From: Paenibacillus chondroitinus NBRC 15376
GTDB lineage: Bacteria; Bacillota; Bacilli; Paenibacillales; NBRC-103111
Assembly (NCBI RefSeq): GCF_004000765.1
Contig: NZ_BILW01000011.1
Span: 117,232 to 181,231 of the forward strand
Reading direction: 5' to 3'
DNA length: 64,000 nt
Part shown: positions 1 through 8,740 of the stretch, piece by piece
Position numbering within the stretch: position 1 is the stretch's first letter
Layout of the letters: each line of letters starts with the position of its first letter
Position numbers and translations under genes: made by a program
The notes under the pieces: model-generated
The model's input: the letters and a program-made list of their open reading frames with translations, nothing else
Database searches by the model: none
Told to the model about the DNA's origin: nothing

Positions 1-846
1 AAACACAAGGTTGCGTTTGGTCTTGAAGGCTCTGCAACTTTCTTAAATGGGGACGAAACCAAGCTCAAAGAATTGAATCTGCAGCTATCGGCAAGTATCC
101 CTTCGCAATTCGGAGAAGAGGGTGGAGATTTCACCAAGTATGCATCCAAAATTGTCACTGCTGCGATTGGCGGAGGTAAAAACCTTACTGCACTGTTTAA
201 GAAGGGGATGGCTTCCAAGGCAGATAAAGCCAAACAAGTGACTGGTTCTTTAGTTGATGCTGGAACCGATGCGTTATACACGGGAAATTACTTCGATGAT
301 ATTGGAGCAAGCTTTGCAAGTAAAATCCAAGGCGATGAAACGGTTAACGATACCATGCGATCCTGGCTGCCTGGCCAAGATTCAGAGGCATCCGATATTG
401 AAACGGTTGATAAAATTGGATTATCCAATGCGCTTAAACTGGAAATTGGTTTCCAAAGGGAATATGATGGAAGAAGCGTACCAACCTCACCTTGGGTAAT
501 CACAATTTCAGCTTCTCAAGTAAAATCGCTGGAAGTTGACGCAGAAATTGTTAAGGTTGCTGTAGAGAAGTCCAAGCGACTAGGGCAGTTGGAATTCCGG
601 AATGATAAAACCATGAAGTATGAGTTTATCGGTTTTGAGGGCGGTGGCCAAGACCGACCGGCGCCGACGCCATCTACAAGCACCGCCACGGCAGGAACGA
701 CCGGTGCAACGGGAGCGACAGGTACGGCAAGTACGGGAAGTACAACGAATACAGGAAGTACGTCGAGTACTCAATCAGCACCGGTTCAAACTCCAGCGCC
801 GAGCACAACGACTACAGCAAGTCAGGTTCCAGTGGTCACGCCATGA
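1..846 (+). CDS. C-terminal part of an unrecognised protein with a Thr/Ser/Gly/Ala-rich tail
   Basis: The reading frame is open from the first base, so this is the 3' part of a gene that begins before the window; 281 residues are visible. The TTG at 73 has no ribosome binding site and is not a believable start. The first roughly 200 visible residues look like an ordinary mixed globular region. The last 60 or so are low complexity, dominated by Thr, Ser, Gly, Ala and Pro, like a flexible linker or exposed tail. I do not recognise a family. It stops 42 bases before the YbjN-domain gene and the two are probably co-transcribed, since the first obvious terminator lies after that gene. Confidence 0.75.
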   Translation, partial: KHKVAFGLEGSATFLNGDETKLKELNLQLSASIPSQFGEEGGDFTKYASKIVTAAIGGGKNLTALFKKGMASKADKAKQVTGSLVDAGTDALYTGNYFDDIGASFASKIQGDETVNDTMRSWLPGQDSEASDIETVDKIGLSNALKLEIGFQREYDGRSVPTSPWVITISASQVKSLEVDAEIVKVAVEKSKRLGQLEFRNDKTMKYEFIGFEGGGQDRPAPTPSTSTATAGTTGATGATGTASTGSTTNTGSTSSTQSAPVQTPAPSTTTTASQVPVVTP

Positions 847-888
847 AATAGATGCGTAGAAACAACATGATGTAAAGGAGGTTTGTAG

Positions 889-1827
889 ATGGTTGATCTG
901 AGAGATAATGGCGACGAGGAGAAATCAAGTTTGGATTTTGACATCGAAATCGTATTTCAGACCCTCGTTGGTGATGCATTGAAGGCTAATGCGAAGCGAA
1001 TAACCCTTGCTGAATTTGAGGGGAAGTCGCATTGTACGCTGTATCTTGTAGTGGAATGGGGCGTATATCAGCAATTGTTAGCCGGCGAATGGATGGGGCT
1101 GTTCGCACAAGGAAGCAATCGAGATTTACAAGTGAAATTCGATGAGAATCAACCTGTCGAGCTTCAAGTCATGTTAAAACAAAGCCTTATGAAAGCTGCT
1201 CTTCGCAAAGGTTCAGAGATCGAAAATGTGCTGCAATCCTTCGTTGAGGAATCGGAAGAATCGCGACCTCTGCGCCAAAGCGAAAGCTGGCTGATCACTG
1301 AAGTGAAGCAGCAAATGAGTTTGCCGGATGGACTAGATGGGGGTACTTTGAGAGTTGGCTACCGTACCCAATGGGGCGAGCCTGCGGTCTCAAAGGCAGC
1401 GTCCACCATCGTTAAATCTACTTTAAATGAAGTCGTGGACGACTATCTGAAACGGATGGAATTGCCCTTTGAATGGGTGGATGAAACCATTGCCCGCTTA
1501 TCATTCTCAGGAGAGAATGGCGAATGGATCGTGTTGGTTCGTACCGATGAAGAGAAGCAAATTTGCATTGTATTTTCCATTTACCCGGCGTTAGTCCCCG
1601 AAGAGCAGCGGACGGAAGTGGCGAAATTCCTTTTCGAAGAAAATTATGATTTGGTGATCGGCAATTTCGAAATGGATGCAACCGATGGAGAGCTGCGGTA
1701 TCGAACAAGCATCGATGTAGAGAATGACCGATTGACGATGGAGCTTTTCAACCAGCTTTTTACTACCAATGTCGTGATCATGGATCATTACTACCATGTG
1801 ATTGATGACAGCATTCAGAACGTATAG
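889..1827 (+). CDS. YbjN-domain protein of unknown function
   Basis: A 312-residue soluble protein. The start is well supported: AAAGGAGG lies about eight bases before ATG 889. There is no signal peptide or membrane segment. Roughly residues 195-305 resemble the YbjN fold, which is related to type III secretion chaperones: alternating strands followed by two helices, with the pattern LVRTDEEKQICIVFSIYP and a final part ending in DHYYHVIDD. The N-terminal 180 residues are acidic and match nothing I know. YbjN proteins are usually thought to bind or chaperone partners, so an adaptor role for the upstream protein is possible but only inferred. A Rho-independent terminator follows directly. Confidence 0.65.
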   Translation: MVDLRDNGDEEKSSLDFDIEIVFQTLVGDALKANAKRITLAEFEGKSHCTLYLVVEWGVYQQLLAGEWMGLFAQGSNRDLQVKFDENQPVELQVMLKQSLMKAALRKGSEIENVLQSFVEESEESRPLRQSESWLITEVKQQMSLPDGLDGGTLRVGYRTQWGEPAVSKAASTIVKSTLNEVVDDYLKRMELPFEWVDETIARLSFSGENGEWIVLVRTDEEKQICIVFSIYPALVPEEQRTEVAKFLFEENYDLVIGNFEMDATDGELRYRTSIDVENDRLTMELFNQLFTTNVVIMDHYYHVIDDSIQNV

Positions 1828-1837
1828 TTTCAACAAA

Positions 1838-1862
1838 GTCCGCTAAATAGCGGGCTTTTTTT
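1838..1862 (+). terminator. Rho-independent terminator after the YbjN gene
   Basis: Seven-base stem GTCCGCT / AGCGGGC (one G-T pair) with an AAAT loop, followed by seven T. It separates the YbjN gene from the sugar importer operon. Confidence 0.85.
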
Positions 1863-1954
1863 CTGAGTAAATTGAAAGAAATTGGAGTTTACTATTATAG
1901 TAATGCCTATCGTTTGTTTCTATAATAAACTAAAAACACAACGAGGTGAGCTAC

Positions 1955-2896
1955 ATGGAAACAACAATTGTAACCTCAACAACCAAACGTCGGTCTACAA
2001 AAGTAAAACGATGGGATTCCTTTATTACCGGGCATTTGTTTATCTCGCCTTGGTTAATCGGATTCTTATTGTTAACGCTTTATCCGATGATTCAATCCCT
2101 TTATTATTCATTTACCGATTTTTCTTTACTTGAAGAGGCGAATTGGGTAGGGGGCAGGAATTACGAGAAAATATTCACGGTAGACACTAGATTCTATCAA
2201 TCTGTCAAAGTAACTTTTCTCTATGTGCTTGGCTCCGTTCCTTTAAGACTGATTGCCGCATTATTCATTGCAATGCTCCTTGCCAAGAGCCTTAGAGGGA
2301 TATCGGCCTATCGAACGATGATTTACTTCCCTTCGTTAATCGGAGGAAGCATTGCCGTATCGCTATTATGGAAAAATATTTTTGGCAGAGACGGGTATAT
2401 CAACGAAGTTCTTGGTTTATTCGGTATCCAAGGCATAGGCTGGATCAACAATCCAGACACCGCTTTGAGCACATTGGTTCTGCTCGTCGTGTGGCAATTC
2501 GGTTCAGCGATGGTTATCTTTCTGGCAGGCTTGAAACAAATCCCACAAGACCTGTATGAAGCCTCCTCTGCGGATGGAGCGGGGAAGGTTAGACAGTTTT
2601 TTAACATCACCTTACCGATGCTTTCCCCAACGATCTATTTCAATATCATTATGGGAATCATTGGTGCCTTCCAAATGTTCACGCCGGCAATGATCATCAC
2701 ACAGGGTGGACCAATGAATTCTACGTATGTGTACGCTTTATACTTATATGAGCGCGCTTTCAGTCAACTGCAAATGGGATATGCCTCCAGCCTTGCATGG
2801 ATTATGTTGATCATTATTGCACTTTCGACTTCCGTCATCTTTCTTTCGTCCAAGTATTGGGTTTTCTATGAATCTGAAAAGGAGGAACAGAAATGA
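1955..2896 (+). CDS. CUT1-type ABC sugar importer permease (MalF/UgpA-like)
   Basis: Inner-membrane subunit of a carbohydrate importer, 313 residues with six predicted transmembrane helices. An open frame begins at GTG 1946, but GAGGTGAG there serves as the ribosome binding site for ATG 1955, so I chose 1955. The EAA loop that contacts the ATPase is visible near residues 195-215 (YEASSADGAGKVRQFFNITLP). The gene overlaps the next permease by four bases (ATGA), typical of coupled translation. A TATAAT hexamer lies at 1921-1926 without a good -35, as would fit an activator-dependent promoter. Substrate is unknown; the class suggests an oligosaccharide or glycoside. Confidence 0.9.
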   Translation: METTIVTSTTKRRSTKVKRWDSFITGHLFISPWLIGFLLLTLYPMIQSLYYSFTDFSLLEEANWVGGRNYEKIFTVDTRFYQSVKVTFLYVLGSVPLRLIAALFIAMLLAKSLRGISAYRTMIYFPSLIGGSIAVSLLWKNIFGRDGYINEVLGLFGIQGIGWINNPDTALSTLVLLVVWQFGSAMVIFLAGLKQIPQDLYEASSADGAGKVRQFFNITLPMLSPTIYFNIIMGIIGAFQMFTPAMIITQGGPMNSTYVYALYLYERAFSQLQMGYASSLAWIMLIIIALSTSVIFLSSKYWVFYESEKEEQK

Positions 2897-3741
2897 GTAC
2901 CTCTTTACAACGTAGACATATATTCACTCACGTCATTCTAATATGCTTGAGCGTCGCCATGATCTATCCAGTCCTGTGGTGGGTCGGAGCTTCCTTAAAA
3001 TCCAATCAAGAGCTGAGTATGCCCGGTCTGTTCCCGGCACATCCGCTATGGAGCAACTTCTCGAAAGGTTGGAACGCCATTCCCGGCCATTCGTTTACTG
3101 ATTTTTACATCAATAACTTTGAACTCATCATTGGACTTCTGTTTACGACGGTCATTTCTTGCAGCTTGGTTGCCTTTGGGTTTGCTAGATTGCAGTTTCG
3201 GCTGCGAAATTTCTGGTTTGCAATCTTAATGCTTACCTTGATGCTGCCAGGTCAAGTAACGATCATTCCACAATATTCGTTATTCCATCATCTCGGTTGG
3301 GTTAATACCTATTTACCGTTCATTGTACCTCACTCTTTGGCTGGGGGAGCAGGAGGAACCTTCTTCGTATTCTTGCTTGTCCAATTCATTCGCGGGATTC
3401 CTAGAGAACTGGATGAATCGGCGAAAATGGATGGCTGCAGCTGGTTCGGCATCTATTGGCGCATCGTGATGCCACTTACGAGACCCGCTCTTTTAACCGT
3501 TATTATCTATTGCTTTTTATGGAATTGGGACGACTTTTTTGGCCATCTGCTCTACATCAATTCGGTCGATAAGTATACCGTAGGACTGGCCTTAAGAATG
3601 CTCAATGATTCGCAGTCCGCTCAGCAGTGGGGACAACTTTTGGCGATGGGGCTTGTTTCCATCATCCCGTCGGTGCTCATTTTTACATTTGCACAGAAAT
3701 ATTTCGTGGAAGGAATCGCCACGACAGGGATTAAAGGTTGA
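2893..3741 (+). CDS. CUT1-type ABC sugar importer permease (MalG/UgpE-like)
   Basis: Second membrane subunit, 282 residues and six predicted helices. GGAGG stands eight bases before ATG 2893, and the start overlaps the stop of the first permease. The EAA motif is visible at about residues 174-193 (LDESAKMDGCSWFGIYWRIV) and the C-terminus FVEGIATTGIKG is typical of MalG-type permeases. It should form a heterodimer with the preceding permease. No ATPase gene is nearby, so a shared MsmX-type ATPase is the likely energy source. The binding-protein gene follows after about 120 bases. Confidence 0.9.
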   Translation: MSTSLQRRHIFTHVILICLSVAMIYPVLWWVGASLKSNQELSMPGLFPAHPLWSNFSKGWNAIPGHSFTDFYINNFELIIGLLFTTVISCSLVAFGFARLQFRLRNFWFAILMLTLMLPGQVTIIPQYSLFHHLGWVNTYLPFIVPHSLAGGAGGTFFVFLLVQFIRGIPRELDESAKMDGCSWFGIYWRIVMPLTRPALLTVIIYCFLWNWDDFFGHLLYINSVDKYTVGLALRMLNDSQSAQQWGQLLAMGLVSIIPSVLIFTFAQKYFVEGIATTGIKG

Positions 3742-3864
3742 GCGAATATTAGGAGAATTTTGAAACAAATCGTTGGGTACTATCATAGGCATGATGATTT
3801 GATAGAGCTATAGTTATTAAAGATAGAAAATTCAAACTACTATATCACGAAGGGGTTATGACGA

Positions 3865-5184
3865 ATGGCTACAATGAGAAAAAGACTGACAATCGCCATG
3901 TTAACAACAGCAATCGGATTATCGTTAGTAGGATGCGGTGCGGCAGAATCATCGCCTAAAGCAGCCGAAAGCAAGAGCCCAGGCAGTACAACGAATGCTA
4001 CAACAAGCAATAAACCTGTTAAGCTGCGCATAATGTGGTGGGGTTCTCAGCCACGTCATGATGCGACATTAAAAATGTTGGAGCTTTATACCAAAAATAA
4101 TCCAAATGTCACGTTCGAACCGGAGTACTCAGGGTTTGACGGGTATATCGATAAACTGACGACACAAGCCGCAGCGAAAAATGCTCCGGATATTATTCAG
4201 ATGGACGCAGCGTGGCTGGCAGATTGGAACGCTAGAGGCCAGTTGGCGGATATCAGCTCTATCAATGAAAAGGATGTAGATCCTAAACTGGTTGAAGCTG
4301 GGAAATACAAAGATAAGCAAACGGCAGTTCCGCTTGGGGGGAATGCTTGGGGTCTTATTTATGACAAAGGCTCACTGGACAAACTCGGAATCAAGCTTCC
4401 GGCTGAAGGGATTACCTGGGATGCATTTTTCAGCCTAGCGAAAGACATTAAGTCCAAGTTGGACAAGGATCATTACGTCATTGGGGATTTTGCGAGAAAT
4501 CGTGATATGTATACGTCTTATCAATTAAGTAAAGGAAAAGGATACCCCGTTACACCGGATGGAAAGTTTAATTTTGATAAGGACACATGGTTGGAATGGA
4601 TGAAAATGGCCGAAGATTTCCGCAATGCGGGTATTATTCCACCAGCTGATGTATCGGTTAGCGACGTTGATTTGGATCCGAAACAAGACTTGATGCTTAC
4701 TGGAAAAATTATCTTCAAAGCAGCGCATGCAGCACAAGCTTCTTCCTGGGATAGCTTGAAACCTGGCAGCATCGGTGTTTATGCGATGCCTAAGGACAAG
4801 CAAGGCGGAAGTTGGTTGAAGGCAACGTTCTTCTTCAGCGTTAGCCAAGATTCTCAGCATAAAGAAGAAGCCAAAAAGTTCATTGACTGGTTTATTAACA
4901 ATCCGGAAGCAGGAGAAATTTCGGGAACAACACGTGGTGTGCCTGTCTCAAGTAAAATTCTCGCCCAATTACAACCGAAATTCAGTAGCGCCGATAAATT
5001 GACAATCGATATGATCAACATGGCTACACAAGGAGCTCAACAATTTAATCCGGGTGCAAAAGGCTGGAACAATTTCGATACGAAGGATTACAAAACGATC
5101 ACAGAATCGATTATGTTTGGAAAAATGAAGATTGAGCAAGGTTTTGACGAGCTGAAGAAAAAATCGGCTGAATATGAAAAATAA
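3865..5184 (+). CDS. ABC importer sugar-binding lipoprotein (family 1)
   Basis: Extracytoplasmic solute-binding protein of the importer, 439 residues. The N-terminus has a positively charged start, a hydrophobic stretch and lipobox LVGC, so it should be lipid-anchored at about Cys20, followed by a Ser/Ala/Thr/Asn linker. The mature part has the usual features of family 1 sugar-binding proteins, including the DIIQMDAAWLADW region and the PLGGNAWGLIYDK hinge strand. GAAGGGG lies about ten bases before ATG 3865. It follows the two permeases, the reverse of the more common order, and the 120-base gap may hold a promoter or a processing site that raises its expression. Confidence 0.9.
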   Translation: MATMRKRLTIAMLTTAIGLSLVGCGAAESSPKAAESKSPGSTTNATTSNKPVKLRIMWWGSQPRHDATLKMLELYTKNNPNVTFEPEYSGFDGYIDKLTTQAAAKNAPDIIQMDAAWLADWNARGQLADISSINEKDVDPKLVEAGKYKDKQTAVPLGGNAWGLIYDKGSLDKLGIKLPAEGITWDAFFSLAKDIKSKLDKDHYVIGDFARNRDMYTSYQLSKGKGYPVTPDGKFNFDKDTWLEWMKMAEDFRNAGIIPPADVSVSDVDLDPKQDLMLTGKIIFKAAHAAQASSWDSLKPGSIGVYAMPKDKQGGSWLKATFFFSVSQDSQHKEEAKKFIDWFINNPEAGEISGTTRGVPVSSKILAQLQPKFSSADKLTIDMINMATQGAQQFNPGAKGWNNFDTKDYKTITESIMFGKMKIEQGFDELKKKSAEYEK

Positions 5185-5192
5185 GTAGTTGT

Positions 5193-5258
5193 AAGCACCC
5201 CTTAGTTAACATAGAAACCCTAATTCGGTTATTCTGATGTTATAATTAAGGGGTGCTT
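5193..5258 (+). repeat. Long inverted repeat between the binding-protein and regulator genes
   Basis: The arms AAGCACCCCTTA (5193-5204) and TAAGGGGTGCTT (5247-5258) are perfect complements of 12 bases. Further inside, TTAACAT / ATGTTA and AACC / GGTT can extend the hairpin with bulges. There is no clean T-run, so it is not a standard terminator; it could slow transcription or protect the 3' end of the upstream mRNA. Confidence 0.7.
5238..5246 (+). promoter_or_regulatory. Candidate extended -10 promoter for the response regulator gene
   Basis: TGTTATAAT is a perfect extended -10 (TGnTATAAT), 47 bases before ATG 5293, with no good -35. It lies in the distal side of the inverted repeat at 5193-5258, so hairpin and promoter share DNA. 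This would let the regulator/kinase pair be made independently of the importer. Confidence 0.5.
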
Positions 5259-5292
5259 TGACATGACACCCGTTTTTATAGGAGGCAACGAG

Positions 5293-6915
5293 ATGTGGAA
5301 GGTTGCAATCATTGATGATGATCGGCAAGTACTCAAAGGAATGAAACAAGTGATTCCCTGGGAAGAAATCGGAGCCGAGTTAGTAGGAGAGGGTCTGAAT
5401 GGAGAGCGCGGATTAGAACTGATTCGGGAGAAAAAGCCCGACATCGTCATCACAGACATTTATATGCCTGTTATGGGTGGAATGAAAATGATAGAAACAT
5501 TACGCAATGAGAGTTTTGAAGGAAAGATTCTTATTCATAGCGGGTACGCCGATTTTGAAGTGGCTCGTCAAGCGCTAAGACTTCAAGTTGAGGATTACTT
5601 ATCAAAGCCAGTCTCTAGAAACACAATTACGGAAGTGCTGCTGCGAACCATTTCGTCCATCGAACTTGAAAATCAATCAAAGATTGAGCAGGAGAAACTA
5701 CGAGACCAAATTGACGAATATGAGCCTTTCGTGCGGAAAGAACAGTTAAAGACAGTCGTGACGGGGACAGCTAGCAATTGGAATGAAATGACACTTTTAT
5801 GCAACATGAGAGAGGATCAAAGCCATATCGTCCTTGGATTAGAAATTCTAAGAACGTCGAGAATTTCCGATGTCCGGACGCAAGATCGATTATTATTTCG
5901 TTTTGCTATTAAAAACATTATGAAAGAAATTCTCCAAGCCGAAAAAAGATCTTATGATTATGTTGAATTGCATGGCTATCATGCCGCTTTAATTCTTCAT
6001 TTTGAAAAAAACGCGGTGTATTCGGAGCATATCGATCATATAAGAACTATTGCCAAGAAAATTATAGAATGTGTACAAGCCTATCTCGATATTACAATCC
6101 GAATTGGTATCGGCAGATTCACCGAGAATTGGTCCAACCTATCGGATTCGTTGGAAGAGGCTTTTCAACCACTGGTCCCGGATGCCAGAGTGCTTCAATC
6201 AACCGGCGTGTTTGAATATGTGAATACGGAGCGTTTCCCCGCCAGTCACATCCAGACGACGGCCAAACCGATTAAGTTTTATCAACAAATTATTGAAGAT
6301 ATCAAAACAACGCAAGGCAAGAATGCTGAGAAGTTGATTGAAAGTTATATGGCTACCTTAAGGGTAAGCGCAACCCCTCCTCCATTCAGCTTACTTGGGG
6401 CGCAATTTTGGGCTATTTTCAGCTTCGCGCTAGCGGATGAGGATATCCGACTGACGGAGATCTTTCAGGATCAAAGTATGGAAAGCGAATTGAATAAAGT
6501 GAATACGTTTGATCAGTATGCAGCATGGTTGCACAGCATTATTCAGCGAATCTGTACGAATCAGCCTTGGCAAGAAAGCTTTAAGCATAAGATGGCCATT
6601 GATTTTATCAAACAATATGTTCGTGAGAATTATGCCAATGATATCACGATTGCCGAACTTGCCGATAAAGTGTATATCTCTCGTAATTATTTAAGTCAAA
6701 TTTTCAAGAATGCAACAGGAGAGACCATCAACAACTATATTATCAGTGTGAAGATGGAAGAGGCTAAACGGCTTATTTTAGAAAGAAAATATAGAATCTA
6801 TGAGGTCGCAAATAAAGTCGGCTACAATAATATCCCTTATTTTAGTACCACTTTCAGAAAACACTTTGGAATTACACCAGCGGAATTACTCACATTAAGG
6901 CGGAATGGCGAATGA
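5293..6915 (+). CDS. YesN-type response regulator with AraC DNA-binding domain
   Basis: Transcription factor of a two-component system, 540 residues. I chose ATG 5293, because AGGAGG precedes it by eight bases; the longer frame from 5263 has no ribosome binding site. Residues 1-120 form a receiver domain: acidic DDD near the start, phospho-acceptor Asp55 in VITDIYMP, and the conserved Lys in YLSKPV. A long central region of unclear fold follows, and the last 100 residues are an AraC-type double helix-turn-helix (IAELADKVYISRNYLSQIF, then VANKVGYNNIPYFSTTF). It overlaps the kinase gene by four bases. It probably activates the importer operon just upstream, although the target sites are not identified. 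Confidence 0.9.
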   Translation: MWKVAIIDDDRQVLKGMKQVIPWEEIGAELVGEGLNGERGLELIREKKPDIVITDIYMPVMGGMKMIETLRNESFEGKILIHSGYADFEVARQALRLQVEDYLSKPVSRNTITEVLLRTISSIELENQSKIEQEKLRDQIDEYEPFVRKEQLKTVVTGTASNWNEMTLLCNMREDQSHIVLGLEILRTSRISDVRTQDRLLFRFAIKNIMKEILQAEKRSYDYVELHGYHAALILHFEKNAVYSEHIDHIRTIAKKIIECVQAYLDITIRIGIGRFTENWSNLSDSLEEAFQPLVPDARVLQSTGVFEYVNTERFPASHIQTTAKPIKFYQQIIEDIKTTQGKNAEKLIESYMATLRVSATPPPFSLLGAQFWAIFSFALADEDIRLTEIFQDQSMESELNKVNTFDQYAAWLHSIIQRICTNQPWQESFKHKMAIDFIKQYVRENYANDITIAELADKVYISRNYLSQIFKNATGETINNYIISVKMEEAKRLILERKYRIYEVANKVGYNNIPYFSTTFRKHFGITPAELLTLRRNGE

Positions 6916-8696
6916 AAAAGATGTTTAAAAGATACCGGATCGATTATCTGCTTTTTGGAGGCTTAACAAGTTTTGTCCTCATCTTGCTCACGATTGTCAT
7001 TTTGCTAACCTACACACTTTCAACAAAAGAACTGGTGCGGGTAACAACCTATTATCAAAAAGAAAATTTGAATGAATTATATAACAAAATTGAAATTCAA
7101 ATGCGTGCAATTGAGCAAATTTCTCTAGCTGCGACCAGGAATATTGTGACAACGGAATATCCGGACATGACCACTGATTCCTACGTCAATTATCAGAAAC
7201 GTGAAGAACTAGAAACATTTTTGAGTAATATCGCATATTCTACGCCAATTATTCAGTCTATTGAATTATATACGGGGAATGCGTTTCCATCGAAATCACA
7301 AAGTCTTGTTTCATTTATTGACATGAATCAAGCCAAAGACCAAAGCTGGTATGAAGCTGTTGAGAATGCAGACTTCGCATGGATTGGCGAACATACCATT
7401 ACTTCCAATCAAGGCCGAATAGAAGTCATCAGCTTCGCCCGCAAAATCTATTCGAATAGCGGGAAATACCAGGGGTTCATGATGCTCAACTTGAAATCGT
7501 CATCAATTCAAAATCAGATCAGCGGTGAAATCCCGACCTCTAACCGGATACTGCTTGATTCAGGGGGCAGAGTAATCACTTACATCGGTGATCCCTCCTT
7601 ACCAACGAAGATAAAGTCCTATTTGTTGGACATGAATAATGAAAGCGGTTATATGAAAGTGGGGCTTCCCGAAAGTAGCGACTCGGTTAGCTCTCAAAAG
7701 AATACCTTAATGGTATGGGCCATGCATTATAACTCCAGTTGTATGCTCGTTCAGCTCACGCCATTGAACCAAATTACAAAAGGCAGTGTTCACATCTCCG
7801 CTGTTTTATCTCTTGTGGGTGTTTCGGCGATTCTGATTGCCTTGTTGTTTACCTTATATTTTTCGAATCTATTCATTACACCTATACGTCAGCTGCTCCA
7901 CGAAATGGGGAGATACACAGCTAACACGAATAAAGTGAATCTGCCGGAAGACTATCAGAATGAATTCGGTGTGTTATTCTCCGGTTATCGCAAATTAATG
8001 GATCGCATCAAGTCGCTATATGTTTCATTGGAGAATCAATATAAGGAGCAAAAGAAAGCAGAAATCAAAGCGCTGCAAGCGATGATAAACCCACATTTTC
8101 TGTATAACACGTTAGATCAATTAAATTGGATGGCACTGACTGCCGGGCATGATAAATTAAGTCAAATTCTTGAGCTGATGGGGAAAATGTTTCGAATCGG
8201 GCTGTCCAACGGCGAAAGCCTTATCACGATTCGCGAAGAGTTTACACACGCGTTGTGCTATGTGCAGATCCAGCAGCTGCGCTGGGAGGAGGGGTTGACC
8301 GTTTCCATCGATCTGGCAGAGCATTTACAAGATTGGTACATCCCCAAAATGACGTTACAACCGTTCATTGAAAATGCGATTATGCATGGATTTAATGAGC
8401 GATTAACCGGAAATATTACCATTAGCGCCAAAGAAGAACAAGGAGATGTTATTATTCAAATCACGGATGATGGCGTCGGGCTGAAAAAAAACTGGAATGC
8501 CCAACGGGAAGGAAATACGGGCGGTTACGGGATACGGAATGTAAAAGAACGTTTTGAAGCCTTTTTCGGGACCCGTTATCGAGTCGATATTGAAAATAAT
8601 TCGCAAGCCAGCGGAACGAGGGTAACGGTTCAATTTCCAGTGCTAAAATACAAGCAAGAAGAGATGAATGTCAGCCTCGGAGCAAGTATCCCATAA
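6912..8696 (+). CDS. YesM-type sensor histidine kinase
   Basis: Membrane sensor partner of the preceding regulator, 594 residues. One transmembrane helix lies at about 12-35 and a second near 295-318, enclosing an extracytoplasmic sensing region of about 260 residues. A HAMP-like linker follows. The His_kinase motif NPHFLYNTL places the phosphorylated His at 395. The ATPase part shows the N-box PFIENAIMHGF, a G1 box DDGVGL and GGYGIRNVKERF. The four-base overlap with the regulator means coupled translation. The ligand is probably the sugar carried by the 1955-5184 importer, by position only. Confidence 0.9.
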   Translation: MKKMFKRYRIDYLLFGGLTSFVLILLTIVILLTYTLSTKELVRVTTYYQKENLNELYNKIEIQMRAIEQISLAATRNIVTTEYPDMTTDSYVNYQKREELETFLSNIAYSTPIIQSIELYTGNAFPSKSQSLVSFIDMNQAKDQSWYEAVENADFAWIGEHTITSNQGRIEVISFARKIYSNSGKYQGFMMLNLKSSSIQNQISGEIPTSNRILLDSGGRVITYIGDPSLPTKIKSYLLDMNNESGYMKVGLPESSDSVSSQKNTLMVWAMHYNSSCMLVQLTPLNQITKGSVHISAVLSLVGVSAILIALLFTLYFSNLFITPIRQLLHEMGRYTANTNKVNLPEDYQNEFGVLFSGYRKLMDRIKSLYVSLENQYKEQKKAEIKALQAMINPHFLYNTLDQLNWMALTAGHDKLSQILELMGKMFRIGLSNGESLITIREEFTHALCYVQIQQLRWEEGLTVSIDLAEHLQDWYIPKMTLQPFIENAIMHGFNERLTGNITISAKEEQGDVIIQITDDGVGLKKNWNAQREGNTGGYGIRNVKERFEAFFGTRYRVDIENNSQASGTRVTVQFPVLKYKQEEMNVSLGASIP

Positions 8697-8740
8697 TCAT
8701 CTTGGAATTGGCGTAACCAACAGAGGAGAGGTGAAAGAAG

